6,674 nucleotides of DNA from contig JANWWX010000071.1 of NCBI GenBank assembly GCA_025057195.1, positions 1-6,674 on the forward strand, in the 5' to 3' direction. Under the pieces are notes generated by a model. That model did no database searches and was not told where the DNA came from. It worked only from the letters and a program-made list of their open reading frames with translations. The position numbers and the translations under genes are program-made. Source of the stretch: Leptospiraceae bacterium. GTDB lineage: Bacteria; Spirochaetota; Leptospiria; Turneriellales; Turneriellaceae. Of the stretch, positions 1 through 6,604 are shown piece after piece (position 1 is the first letter of the stretch; every line of letters begins with the position of its first letter).

Positions 1-233
1 AGCGTGTTTTTGAAATTTTCCCTTTTTGCATATTAAAGCCCGTTATAATGATCAAAATGGAAGTGGCTAAACACCAATGTATCAATGTTGAAGGGGTGCT
101 TAATGAGCAATTCCTTAAATGCTCTGCCCGGATCGGATTTTGAACCACCGTCATAGGCGATCTTTGCCCCCGTAGAGCTCAAAAGGCATGCTGCCTGGCC
201 GTGCTCAACGTCCACAAAATAAAGTCGCAACAT
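1..233 (-). pseudogene. MBL-fold (ComEC-like) hydrolase, N-terminal part with premature stop
   Basis: The reading frame opens at an ATG (231-233) and gives 66 residues before TAA at 33-35. The product begins like the metallo-beta-lactamase domain of ComEC-type hydrolases: a V-D-V-E-H-G-Q strand/turn near residues 7-13, Y-D-G-G at 27-30, and the metal-binding H57-x-H59-x-D61-H62 followed by Y-N-G-L. An MBL fold normally needs about 200 or more residues and several later metal ligands, so 66 residues cannot be a complete enzyme. After the TAA the same frame stays open to the window edge (Y-A-K-R-E-N-F-K-N-T), so a single substitution (for example TTA to TAA) would explain the break. A frameshift or sequencing error is also possible. 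It lies 52 bases after the exporter ATPase on the same strand. The metal motif makes the family call firm; pseudogene status is inference. Confidence 0.6.
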
Positions 234-285
234 TGCACAGATCTTGCTGTGCTTTGAATCACTTGGGTCAAAAAGTCGTAGGCTG

Positions 286-1581
286 CTACTCCGTGACTTT
301 TTTATAATCTATGGTAATTTGTGCACTCTCTATGGCAAAAATATGGCCAACACGTTGGCGCATGTCATCGGTTACAATGTTTATCTCCAAAAAATCATTT
401 ACCCAGCAGAGAGGCTGGTGATTTTCTTGTGTGCCATCAGCAATGCTAGTCCAAAAAAAATATTTTCCAACATGCAATAATGGCAGACAGAAACGAAAAA
501 GAATTTTCATAAAACCAGGACTAATTGAGCCCAAATTAGGTCCATAGGCTGCATTATTCACTGCAATCACCGTCCTTCCATTGAAATCATGCAGGTTCAT
601 CCCTATTAAAAAATTATAGATTGGTTCATGTATTTTAACAAAAACATGAAAGCAAAGCTCTTCTTTTCCAGCAAATTGCAAACTACCATTAGGTGAAAAA
701 AAATGTATTTCTGTAATGGTTGCAATACCTAAAGAAAAATTGTCAAACTGTTTGGGGTCTATCACAATCGCTTTTTGGAGTCTAGTTTGGCTTGGTATCG
801 GTTGTGGTTTTACCTGTGGCGCATAGTCTTGTGTCTTGGCAAAAGAACCGCTGTGCATGAACATTACATATTGCCCAGTGACGTCTTTAGTCTTGCCATC
901 TGATTTTAATTCGCCACGATCAAGCCAAACGCATCGTGAGGTGACTGATTGGAGCTGATTTATATCGTGGGAGACCAAAAGAAGTGTCTTGTTTTGCGCT
1001 CTAAAGTCTTCAATCTTCCTAAAGCTCTTTAATTGAAACCTAACATCCCCCACCGCCAATGCTTCGTCAACAATGAGGATGTCGGGTTCGACGTTGATGG
1101 CGCAGGCGAAGGCGAGGCGGACGAACATGCCGCTCGAGTAGGTTTTGACAGGTTGGTAAACAAAGTCGCCGATGTCGGCGAAGCTCAAGATGTCGTCCAG
1201 GCGGCGTTCCATTTCTTCGCGGCTGATGCCGTTGATGCTGCCGTAAAAAAAGACATTTTCGATTCCGGTCATTTCGGGGTTGAAGCCGGTGCCGAGCTCC
1301 AGAAGCGACGAGATGCGGCCGTTGACTTCGACACTGCCGCTGGTGGGGGTGAGCACGCCGGTGATGATTTTCAAAAGTGTGGATTTGCCGCTGCCGTTTT
1401 GGCCGATGATGCCGACGGCCTCGCCCTTTTTGACTTCAAAAGAAACGTCTTTGAGCGCATAAAAATCGGTGTGGTATTTTTTGCGTAAGGGATGGATCGC
1501 CTCGAGCAGGCGGTCACGGTTGCTGCGGTAGAGCGGATAGACCTTGGAGACGTTGTTGACGCGGATGGCGATGTCACTCAT
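286..1581 (-). CDS. Polysaccharide ABC transporter ATP-binding protein (Wzt/TagH type)
   Basis: This 431-residue ATPase would energise export of a lipid-linked surface polysaccharide (O-antigen, teichoic acid or EPS) across the inner membrane with the adjacent permease. Visible motifs are Walker A G-Q-N-G-S-G-K-S-T at 60-68, the L-L-E-L-G-T-G-F-N-P stretch at 93-102 typical of this subfamily, signature Y-S-S-G-M at 148-152, Walker B D-I-L-I-V-D-E at 167-173 and the switch histidine in V-S-H-D at 203-206. Residues about 250-431 form an extra C-terminal region, matching in position the carbohydrate-binding domain of Wzt proteins; its fold is inferred from placement. The ATG at 1581 is chosen because it starts M-S-D-I-A-I-R-V directly before the ABC domain and lies 2 bases after the permease stop. 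A longer in-frame start at 1773 would overlap the permease by almost 200 bases. Base composition changes sharply near residue 170. Confidence 0.93.
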   Translation of the reverse strand: MSDIAIRVNNVSKVYPLYRSNRDRLLEAIHPLRKKYHTDFYALKDVSFEVKKGEAVGIIGQNGSGKSTLLKIITGVLTPTSGSVEVNGRISSLLELGTGFNPEMTGIENVFFYGSINGISREEMERRLDDILSFADIGDFVYQPVKTYSSGMFVRLAFACAINVEPDILIVDEALAVGDVRFQLKSFRKIEDFRAQNKTLLLVSHDINQLQSVTSRCVWLDRGELKSDGKTKDVTGQYVMFMHSGSFAKTQDYAPQVKPQPIPSQTRLQKAIVIDPKQFDNFSLGIATITEIHFFSPNGSLQFAGKEELCFHVFVKIHEPIYNFLIGMNLHDFNGRTVIAVNNAAYGPNLGSISPGFMKILFRFCLPLLHVGKYFFWTSIADGTQENHQPLCWVNDFLEINIVTDDMRQRVGHIFAIESAQITIDYKKVTE

Positions 1582-1583
1582 GG

Positions 1584-2381
1584 CTACAACACATCCGCAA
1601 AATGCGGGCGTAGGCGTTTGAAAAAATAGGCACCGGCGAGGAAAATAACACAAGCCACTGGCCAGAAATAAAACGTTGTTTCCACCTCCCAAAACCACTT
1701 GCGGTGGATGAGCGCGTAACGATATCCCTCCGTGATATAGTAAAGTGGGTTGAAGTTGAGCAGCAATTGCCATTTTTCAGGCAGCATCTTGGCCGACCAA
1801 AAAACTGGCGTGGCCCAAAAGGCGAACTGCACCAAAACGCCGATGGCTTGGCCCAAGTCGCGGATGAAGACATTGACCGCAGAGGAAAACCAGGTGGCAC
1901 CAAGAATAAGGAAGATCGCCGCAAAAAGATAATACGGCAACTGCAGGGCATGCCAAGTGGGTGGGTAGCCATAGGCAGTGAGCATGATAAAAAGCAGCAA
2001 TAGCAAAAAAATGTGGATGATGAGCGCGGTCAGGATTTTTGCCACGGGTAGAATCGAAACAGGAAAAACGATTTTCTGCACCAAATAGGCGTTATCGCGG
2101 ATGGCTGTGGTTCCTGAGACGAGGCATTCCGACAGAAAAAGCCATGGGAAATACCCAGCCAAAAGCCAAACGATAAAGGGTAGATCGCCTGCCGGCTGGC
2201 TGCGAAAACCCACACCAAAAATAATCCATAAAAGCAGGACAGTTACTGCCGGTTGGATGAAAATCCACAGGAAGCCAAGGTACGAGCCAATGTAGCGTAT
2301 CTTGAGGTCACGCCAGGCGAGCGCCCACAGCGTTTCACGGCGCGTGTAGAGAGTCTTTAGAAAAGACAGAAGTGCTTTCAT
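1584..2381 (-). CDS. Polysaccharide ABC transporter permease (Wzm/TagG type, ABC-2 family)
   Basis: This 265-residue integral membrane protein has the usual length for Wzm/TagG permeases. It should form the transmembrane channel of the glycan exporter with the downstream ATPase. The N-terminal amphipathic segment W-R-D-L-K-I-R-Y (23-30) followed by Y-L-G-F-L-W is characteristic. Hydrophobic spans that could be membrane helices lie around 34-57, 67-87, 113-137, 147-172, 178-196 and 236-254. The F-I-R-D-L-G-Q loop (172-178) and the N-P-L-Y-Y-I-T-E-G-Y segment (211-220) are also family hallmarks. Its ATG overlaps the stop of the DUF2442 gene as ATGA, and no clear Shine-Dalgarno site is visible, so translation is probably coupled to the upstream gene. 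The polymer exported cannot be told from the permease. Confidence 0.93.
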   Translation of the reverse strand: MKALLSFLKTLYTRRETLWALAWRDLKIRYIGSYLGFLWIFIQPAVTVLLLWIIFGVGFRSQPAGDLPFIVWLLAGYFPWLFLSECLVSGTTAIRDNAYLVQKIVFPVSILPVAKILTALIIHIFLLLLLFIMLTAYGYPPTWHALQLPYYLFAAIFLILGATWFSSAVNVFIRDLGQAIGVLVQFAFWATPVFWSAKMLPEKWQLLLNFNPLYYITEGYRYALIHRKWFWEVETTFYFWPVACVIFLAGAYFFKRLRPHFADVL

Positions 2382-2641
2382 GGTGTTAAAACCCGAAAGC
2401 GCAGGATACTTTCAGGGGCAAGGTCTTCCCCCTCTGGCCACGATAGCACCCCATGTTCATCCACACGCACCATGCGGAAATAACGCTCCTGGCGCAGCCG
2501 CCAACAAAAATCGCGGCTATAAATCAAAGGGGCAAGATCGAGCACCATCTCCTCGCCAGCGGTCGTGACTACTTTAAGGCGGAAGTCGGGAAGTGGTTTA
2601 GCTTCCCTTAGGTACACTTCTTGTTCAACCGGTGAGTTCAT
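2378..2641 (-). CDS. DUF2442 domain-containing small protein
   Basis: An 87-residue protein that I recognise as DUF2442-like. It has the alternating pattern A-K-P-L-P-D-F-R-L-K-V near 14-24, D-L-A-P-L-I at 35-40, a central F-x-x-L-x-x-x-x-Y-F motif, and the closing V-D-E-H-G-V-L-S-W-P-E-G-E-D-L-A-P-E-S (60-78), equivalent to the family's 'G..W..G.D..P..L' ending. The biochemical role of the family is not established; members are often found beside DUF4160 genes and have been discussed as possible toxin-antitoxin components. No DUF4160 gene is visible here. The ATG at 2641 is preferred because family similarity begins there; an upstream in-frame extension to 2779 runs back into the regulator gene and looks like no protein family. 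The upstream 73 bases are AT-rich without a clear ribosome-binding site. The stop overlaps the permease start by 4 bases. Confidence 0.75.
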   Translation of the reverse strand: MNSPVEQEVYLREAKPLPDFRLKVVTTAGEEMVLDLAPLIYSRDFCWRLRQERYFRMVRVDEHGVLSWPEGEDLAPESILRFRVLTP

Positions 2642-2714
2642 GCCATTATTTATTATGTATGATCGCCCAAATACATGTAGATCGAAATGCCAAAGAAGTA
2701 GGCAATGCGAGGCA

Positions 2715-3119
2715 TCAGTACTGGCGGTGGCTAGTAAAAACCATGCCCCGCTTTGCGAGTTGCCGCTGCTCCATTTCAACTTCGCGTTTCAGTTGCGCCA
2801 CTGCCGCCTTGAGCTCATCATATTCCTGCATCTTGCGCTTGAGGTAGCGCATCGTCACCCGTGCTTTCTCCTCAATCCCGCTCGGCGTCAAAAGATAGAG
2901 ATAGCCCCACTTGTTTTTGTTATTTTTGAAATTCTGCACCTTCACCCAGCCTTTTTCAATCAACGCCTTGAGGCAATAGTTGGCCTTGCCCAGGCTGATA
3001 CCCAATGCGCGTGATAGCTCGCGCTGGCTGATGTGGGGATTTTCGGCAATGAGCTTAAAGAGCTTGTGCTGCAGCTCGTCAGTCAAATCGCACCGTCTGG
3101 GTTTATGTAGTGCGGGCAT
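2715..3119 (-). CDS. MarR-type EPS-associated winged-helix transcriptional regulator
   Basis: A 134-residue DNA-binding protein. A helix-turn-helix is visible at 31-59 ([23 protein letters not shown]), followed by a basic wing at 60-78 ([17 protein letters not shown]). A charged heptad-like helix at about 83-122 could be a dimerising coiled coil. The [17 protein letters not shown] and K-W-G-Y-x-Y-L-L-T-P-x-G-I-E-x-K stretches match what I remember of the family named 'EPS-associated MarR regulator', found at the edge of exopolysaccharide clusters. It is the first gene of the leftward block and lies 73 bases upstream of the DUF2442 gene, so control of the exporter operon and of itself is a reasonable inference. 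The C-terminal tail after residue 122 is longer than I expect for the family. The start at 3119 has no strong ribosome-binding site. Confidence 0.87.
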   Translation of the reverse strand: MPALHKPRRCDLTDELQHKLFKLIAENPHISQRELSRALGISLGKANYCLKALIEKGWVKVQNFKNNKNKWGYLYLLTPSGIEEKARVTMRYLKRKMQEYDELKAAVAQLKREVEMEQRQLAKRGMVFTSHRQY

Positions 3120-3130
3120 AGCTTCGCCCG

Positions 3131-3147
3131 GTCAGTCACAGACTGAC
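3131..3147. repeat. Perfect inverted repeat, 7-bp arms, 3-base spacer
   Basis: GTCAGTC-ACA-GACTGAC reads the same on both strands apart from its central three bases. It lies 12-28 bases upstream of the regulator start and near the transcription start implied by the proposed leftward promoter, so it may be an operator for the regulator. Read rightward it is a hairpin followed by TTTT, but no gene upstream on that strand would need a terminator. The repeat itself is seen directly; the function is inferred. Confidence 0.6.
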
Positions 3148-3152
3148 TTTTG

Positions 3153-3181
3153 GCAATACCCGTGAACACAGAAGTGTTCAA
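3153..3181 (-). promoter_or_regulatory. Candidate promoter of the EPS regulator gene
   Basis: On the minus strand, TTGAAC (3181-3176) resembles a -35 box and TATTGC (3158-3153) is a weak -10 box, with 17 bases between them. Transcription would begin some 25-30 bases before the regulator ATG. The perfect palindrome at 3163-3180 covers most of the -35 box and the spacer, the expected arrangement for repression. The -10 match is poor, so confidence is low. Confidence 0.3.
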
Positions 3182-3192
3182 CGCATGAACAC
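3163..3192. repeat. Perfect inverted repeat plus a third half-site (TGAACAC)
   Basis: TGAACAC-AGAA-GTGTTCA (3163-3180) is a perfect 18-base dyad with 7-bp arms. A third copy of the half-site, TGAACAC, follows in direct orientation at 3186-3192, and the identity extends to TGAACACAG. The dyad size suits a dimeric winged-helix regulator, and the site sits in the divergent intergenic region next to such a regulator gene. Operator function is inferred; the repeats are seen directly. Confidence 0.6.
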
Positions 3193-3207
3193 AGTGGGAA
3201 AGGCGCG

Positions 3208-3237
3208 TCTGGTGTAAACCAGATTGCAAGGTATAAA
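3208..3237 (+). promoter_or_regulatory. Inverted repeat followed by a -10-like box upstream of gatA
   Basis: TCTGGT-GTAA-ACCAGA (3208-3223) is a perfect 6-bp-arm dyad. TATAAA at 3232-3237 is a reasonable rightward -10 box about 70 bases before the gatA ATG, and the dyad would fall across its -35/spacer region. No good -35 hexamer is visible at the right distance, so a promoter here would be weak, activator-dependent, or misplaced by me. Confidence 0.3.
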
Positions 3238-3308
3238 GCCGGGTCACTCTGGGTGCTACTTTCAGGGTGCACTGCTTTACGGCGCATCTGCCGGCAATAA
3301 TTACTCCC

Positions 3309-4727
3309 ATGCTGCAACAATTGGCGCGCGAGCTCGCCGAAGGAGCAATCACCGCACAAGGGCTCTTGTCATCGCTTTTGGAAAAAATCGATCGCCACGA
3401 CGGCAAAATCCGAGCATTCCTTGCCGTAGAGCGCGAGGAAGCTATGGCGATGGCGCGCGCCTCCGATGCTCGCCGTGCTGCTGGAAAACCGCTTTCACCG
3501 TTCGATGGTATCCCCGTTGGGGTCAAAGACAACATCGTCACGCGCGGTCGGGTGACCGAGTGCGCCTCCAAGATCCTCAAGGGCTATGTCTCTCCTTTTA
3601 CAGCCACAGCCATCGAAAGGTTGCACGCCAAGGGCTTTGTCACTATCGGCCGGCTCAACATGGACGAATTCGCCATGGGCTCCTCCACTGAAAACTCCGC
3701 GTTCCAAATCACGCGCAACCCCTTTGATTTGGAGCGTGCACCGGGTGGATCCTCTGGTGGCTCGGCGGCAGCGGTCGCGGCTGGCTTCCTGCCTGCGGCG
3801 CTGGGCTCTGACACTGGTGGCTCAATCCGCCAGCCGGCGGCATTCTGCGGCCTGGTGGGTCTGAAGCCGACTTATGGCACCGTCTCGCGCTATGGTTTGG
3901 TGGCATTTGCCTCAAGCCTCGACCAAATTGGGCCTTTAACACACACGGTGGACGACGCTGCGATTCTTTATGACACCATCAAAGGACATGACCCGCGCGA
4001 TTCGACGACAGTGCTGGATTCACGTTACCGCAAATGGGAGGGCAATGTCGCTGAGGTCCGATTAGGTTATGATCCGGCGTTGCTTGAGGGCATTGCCCCC
4101 GAAGTGCGCCAAGCATTTGACCGCACGCTGGCATTCCTCAAAAGCCAAGTCAAAAGCATCGAGCAAGTCGCACTGCCACACCAGAAGTATGGTATTCCGG
4201 TCTATTATATCACTGCCACGAGTGAGGCCTCGGCCAACCTGGCGCGTTTCGACGGCATCCGCTATGGTTATCGCAGTACAGAGGCGAAAACACTCTCGGA
4301 AGTCTATGAAAAGTCGCGCACCGAGGGTTTTGGCACCGAGGTCAAGCGGCGCATCCTGCTCGGCACGTACGCACTTTCCAGCGGTTATTACGAAGCATAC
4401 TATGGTAAAGCACAGGCTGTGCGTGCGCTCATCCAACGCGATTACCTAAATGCTTTCCAAAAGGTGGACGCCCTGCTATTACCCACCACACCCACACCGG
4501 CATTCCGCCTTGGCGAAAAGACAGCGGATCCAGTCGCGATGTACCTTTCGGATGTGCTCACTGTGGGGGCAAGCCTTGCCGGTGTGCCGGCTTTGGCTGT
4601 ACCTGCACCGTCGGAAGGCTTACCGGTGGGTGTGCAGCTTGTGGGACCGTTTTTTTCGGAAGAATTGCTTTTTGCACTTGGCCGCCTGATCGAAAAAGAA
4701 TTTCCCCAGAAAAAAGCGGTGCTATAG
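3309..4727 (+). CDS. gatA: Asp-tRNA(Asn)/Glu-tRNA(Gln) amidotransferase subunit A
   Basis: GatA is the amidase subunit of GatCAB. It releases ammonia from glutamine or asparagine for conversion of mischarged Glu-tRNA(Gln) or Asp-tRNA(Asn). The 472-residue product has the amidase-signature triad at the spacing of known GatA proteins: K73 in G-V-K-D-N, cis-Ser S148 in P-G-G-S-S-G-G-S, and nucleophile S172 in D-T-G-G-S-I-R-Q. GatA-specific blocks follow: L-K-P-T-Y-G-T-V-S-R-Y-G-L near 185-197, S-S-L-D-Q-I-G-P near 202-209, and the C-terminal L-L-P-T-T-P-T-P-A-F and D-P-V-A-M-Y-L-S-D segments. These favour GatA over a general amidase. The ATG at 3309 fits the family N-terminus; an in-frame GTG at 3267 would add 14 residues without family character. 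No strong ribosome-binding site precedes either. gatB and gatC are not adjacent in this window. Confidence 0.95.
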   Translation: MLQQLARELAEGAITAQGLLSSLLEKIDRHDGKIRAFLAVEREEAMAMARASDARRAAGKPLSPFDGIPVGVKDNIVTRGRVTECASKILKGYVSPFTATAIERLHAKGFVTIGRLNMDEFAMGSSTENSAFQITRNPFDLERAPGGSSGGSAAAVAAGFLPAALGSDTGGSIRQPAAFCGLVGLKPTYGTVSRYGLVAFASSLDQIGPLTHTVDDAAILYDTIKGHDPRDSTTVLDSRYRKWEGNVAEVRLGYDPALLEGIAPEVRQAFDRTLAFLKSQVKSIEQVALPHQKYGIPVYYITATSEASANLARFDGIRYGYRSTEAKTLSEVYEKSRTEGFGTEVKRRILLGTYALSSGYYEAYYGKAQAVRALIQRDYLNAFQKVDALLLPTTPTPAFRLGEKTADPVAMYLSDVLTVGASLAGVPALAVPAPSEGLPVGVQLVGPFFSEELLFALGRLIEKEFPQKKAVL

Positions 4728-4742
4728 ATTGCTGGCGGCAGC

Positions 4743-5687
4743 ATGGTCACCACGATCGATTGCCACTATCTCAAACCGCAGCTTGCGGCTGCCTATCTCC
4801 TGCATTGCGGACCCAAAGCCTGCTTTATTGATAACAATACCAGCCGGGCATTGCCCTACCTACTTGCTGCACTCAAGCAAGCAGGCTATACTCCCGATGC
4901 GGTGGAGTACATTATCATCACGCATGTGCACCTTGATCACGCAGGCTGCACAGGCGCACTTTTGCAACATTGCCCCCAGGCAAAAGTTGTCGCACACCCG
5001 CGTGCGGCACCGCACCTCATCAATCCCGAGCGCCTCATCCGCAGTGCCGAATCGGTCTATGGTCCAGAAGAATTCCGCCGGCTTTTTGGCGAGATTGTCC
5101 CTGTGCCCGAAGAAAAAATTATCATCCCGCAAGACGGGGACATCCTGCGTTGCGGGGACAACGAACTGCAGTTTATTTACACACGCGGGCATGCTAACCA
5201 CCATTTTGCGATCTTGGACCGCACGACAAAAAGCGTTTTTACTGGCGATACCTTTGGCATTGCGTATCCGCAATTGCAACGTGGCAGCACGCCCTTTGTT
5301 TTTCCTAGCACGAGCCCAACCGATTTTGATGCGGCCGAAGCACTCCAAAGCTACCAAAAGATCCTAACCTGCGGTGCCCAGCGGGCATACCTCACCCACT
5401 TTGGTGTGCTGGAGGACATCCAACGAGCGTGTGCGATGCTGGTATCTTATACGGAATTTGCCGCAAAGCTATTGCAGCAATTGCTGCAAAGGACTAACTA
5501 TTCCGGTGCCGAAAACTACCAATTTGCCCATACTTCTTGGAAAAATTTTTTTGCCGAAGAATTGGCTCGCCGCGGCATTGCCATAACACCAGAAATAGAG
5601 GAGTTGCTTGCCATGGACTGCGACCTCAACGCGCAGGGGCTAGTATTTGTTGCAGAACGGGCGCGGCGTAAAAAGGCACATGCGTGA
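4743..5687 (+). CDS. MBL-fold metallo-hydrolase
   Basis: A complete 314-residue metallo-beta-lactamase-fold enzyme, probably cytoplasmic since no signal peptide is visible. Metal ligands appear in order: T-H61-V-H63-L-D65-H66-A-G, H150 in T-R-G-H-A-N-H-H, D169 in F-T-G-D-T-F-G, and H219 in Y-L-T-H-F-G. This full set predicts a dinuclear metal site and a hydrolase of the glyoxalase-II-like or lactonase-like branch; the substrate cannot be read from the sequence. Residues about 230-314 form a helical C-terminal extension beyond the core fold, as in several thioesterase-like MBL proteins, and could cap the active site. It starts 15 bases after gatA and overlaps the HMG-CoA lyase-like gene by 8 bases, so co-transcription with both is likely. 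An acyl-CoA or hydroxyacyl thioester substrate would suit the neighbour but is only a guess. Confidence 0.88.
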   Translation: MVTTIDCHYLKPQLAAAYLLHCGPKACFIDNNTSRALPYLLAALKQAGYTPDAVEYIIITHVHLDHAGCTGALLQHCPQAKVVAHPRAAPHLINPERLIRSAESVYGPEEFRRLFGEIVPVPEEKIIIPQDGDILRCGDNELQFIYTRGHANHHFAILDRTTKSVFTGDTFGIAYPQLQRGSTPFVFPSTSPTDFDAAEALQSYQKILTCGAQRAYLTHFGVLEDIQRACAMLVSYTEFAAKLLQQLLQRTNYSGAENYQFAHTSWKNFFAEELARRGIAITPEIEELLAMDCDLNAQGLVFVAERARRKKAHA

Positions 5688-6507
5688 ACTCAAGATCTGC
5701 GAAGTGGCACCACGCGACGGCCTGCAATCTCTCGGCCGTGTGCTCAGCGTCGAAGAGCGGGTGGATTTTGTCAGCCGGCTTTATCGTGCAGGGCTTTTTA
5801 AGATTGAAGTCGGCGCGTTGGTCAATCCCAAGCTGGTGCCGGCAATGGCAGGTTCCGACGAGGTTTTCACCAAACTTTCAGCACTTTTCCCAGAAAACCA
5901 GAAAAATTTTTCTCTTTTAGTTCCAAACGCCAAAGGATTAGAAAAGGCTTTTGCCATTGGCTGCCAATCGGTGGCATTTTTCACGGCGACGTCGGAGACC
6001 TTCAATCAAAAAAACATCAACCGCACTGTGGCGGAGTCGATCGCAGAGCTGGGCCCGCTGATTGCCGCAGCCCGCGAAAAAGGCATGCTTGTCCGGCTTT
6101 ATGTTTCCACTGTCTTTGACTGTGCCTATGAGGGCACCAAAAACCCCGAAAAGGAACTCGCGATTTTTTCGGAGCTTTTCGACAGCGTAGATGAAATCTC
6201 GCTGGGAGATACCACTGGCCGAGGCACGCCACAGCAGGTAGCGACCCTGATTGCGCATGGCATCCTCGACCGCTGGCGCGATAAAATTTGGTGGCATTTC
6301 CATGATACTTATGGCCACGCTGCCGATAACGTGCGCGTGGCGATGCGGGAGGGTTTCACACAATTTGACTCTTCGGCAGGCGGCATCGGCGGCTGCCCGT
6401 TCTCACCAGGCGCTAAAGGCAACATCGCCACCGAAAAAGTGCTATCTTTGGCACGCGAGGCAGGGCTTGCGCACAACATCCGGCTTGAGGGTGTGAGGTT
6501 ACTTTAG
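5680..6507 (+). CDS. Hydroxymethylglutaryl-CoA lyase-like enzyme (DRE-TIM family)
   Basis: The 275-residue product resembles HMG-CoA lyase, which splits HMG-CoA into acetoacetate and acetyl-CoA in leucine and ketone-body metabolism. Seen in order are A-P-R12-D13-G-L-Q, E43 in K-I-E-V-G, S-L-G-D-T-T-G at 174-180, the metal-binding H206-F-H208-D-T-Y-G, and the active-site loop G-G-I-G-G-C239-P-F-S-P-G-A-K-G-N248. Spacing of these residues matches human HMG-CoA lyase, and the cysteine loop separates it from 2-isopropylmalate and citramalate synthases. The ATG at 5680 is chosen because family similarity begins at once and an AAAAGG ribosome-binding site lies just upstream; a TTG at 5647 is an unlikely alternative. 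The C-terminus ends soon after the active-site loop and is somewhat shorter than the usual ~300 residues. A related acyl-CoA lyase specificity is possible. Confidence 0.88.
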   Translation: MRELKICEVAPRDGLQSLGRVLSVEERVDFVSRLYRAGLFKIEVGALVNPKLVPAMAGSDEVFTKLSALFPENQKNFSLLVPNAKGLEKAFAIGCQSVAFFTATSETFNQKNINRTVAESIAELGPLIAAAREKGMLVRLYVSTVFDCAYEGTKNPEKELAIFSELFDSVDEISLGDTTGRGTPQQVATLIAHGILDRWRDKIWWHFHDTYGHAADNVRVAMREGFTQFDSSAGGIGGCPFSPGAKGNIATEKVLSLAREAGLAHNIRLEGVRLL

Positions 6508-6526
6508 TGGTCCGAGCTTCACATAG

Positions 6527-6563
6527 AACCCTGTGCTTTCGCATTAATGGGGTTGTGTTTTTT
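6527..6563 (+). terminator. Possible weak intrinsic terminator after the lyase gene
   Basis: AACCC (6527-6531) can pair with GGGTT (6550-6554), and inside it GTGC-TTTC-GCAT can form a short second helix including one G-T pair. A run of six T (6558-6563) follows three bases later. The stem is short and interrupted, so termination would be partial at best and the following reductase gene may still be read from the same transcript. Confidence 0.3.
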
Positions 6564-6604
6564 ACAAATCGTTGTCGTGCTGAATCGGCCAGGGAAGGTG
6601 GCCG

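Noticed and set aside
1033..1488. Plus-strand frame of 151 codons opposite the exporter ATPase
   Set aside because: It is rich in alanine and aspartate as expected from the complement of a GC-rich gene, matches no family I know, and lies wholly over the Walker A to Walker B region of the real gene.
1582..1773. 64-residue N-terminal extension of the ATPase
   Set aside because: It overlaps the permease coding region in another frame, shows no family similarity, and the ATG at 1581 fits the ABC domain start and the operon spacing.
2661..2683. Palindrome TACATGTA flanked by GATC sites in the regulator-DUF2442 gap
   Set aside because: Short palindromes of this size are expected by chance and no promoter or paired longer arms support a function.
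2642..2779. Upstream extension of the DUF2442 protein
   Set aside because: The added 46 residues overlap the regulator's 3' end in another frame and look like no known domain.
3131..3150. Rightward terminator formed by the GTCAGTC hairpin and TTTT
   Set aside because: No rightward gene precedes it; the flanking genes are divergent, so an operator reading is more sensible.
3083..3580. Minus-strand frame across the intergenic region and the start of gatA
   Set aside because: It is serine- and arginine-rich shadow translation, runs through the palindromes and overlaps the well-supported gatA.
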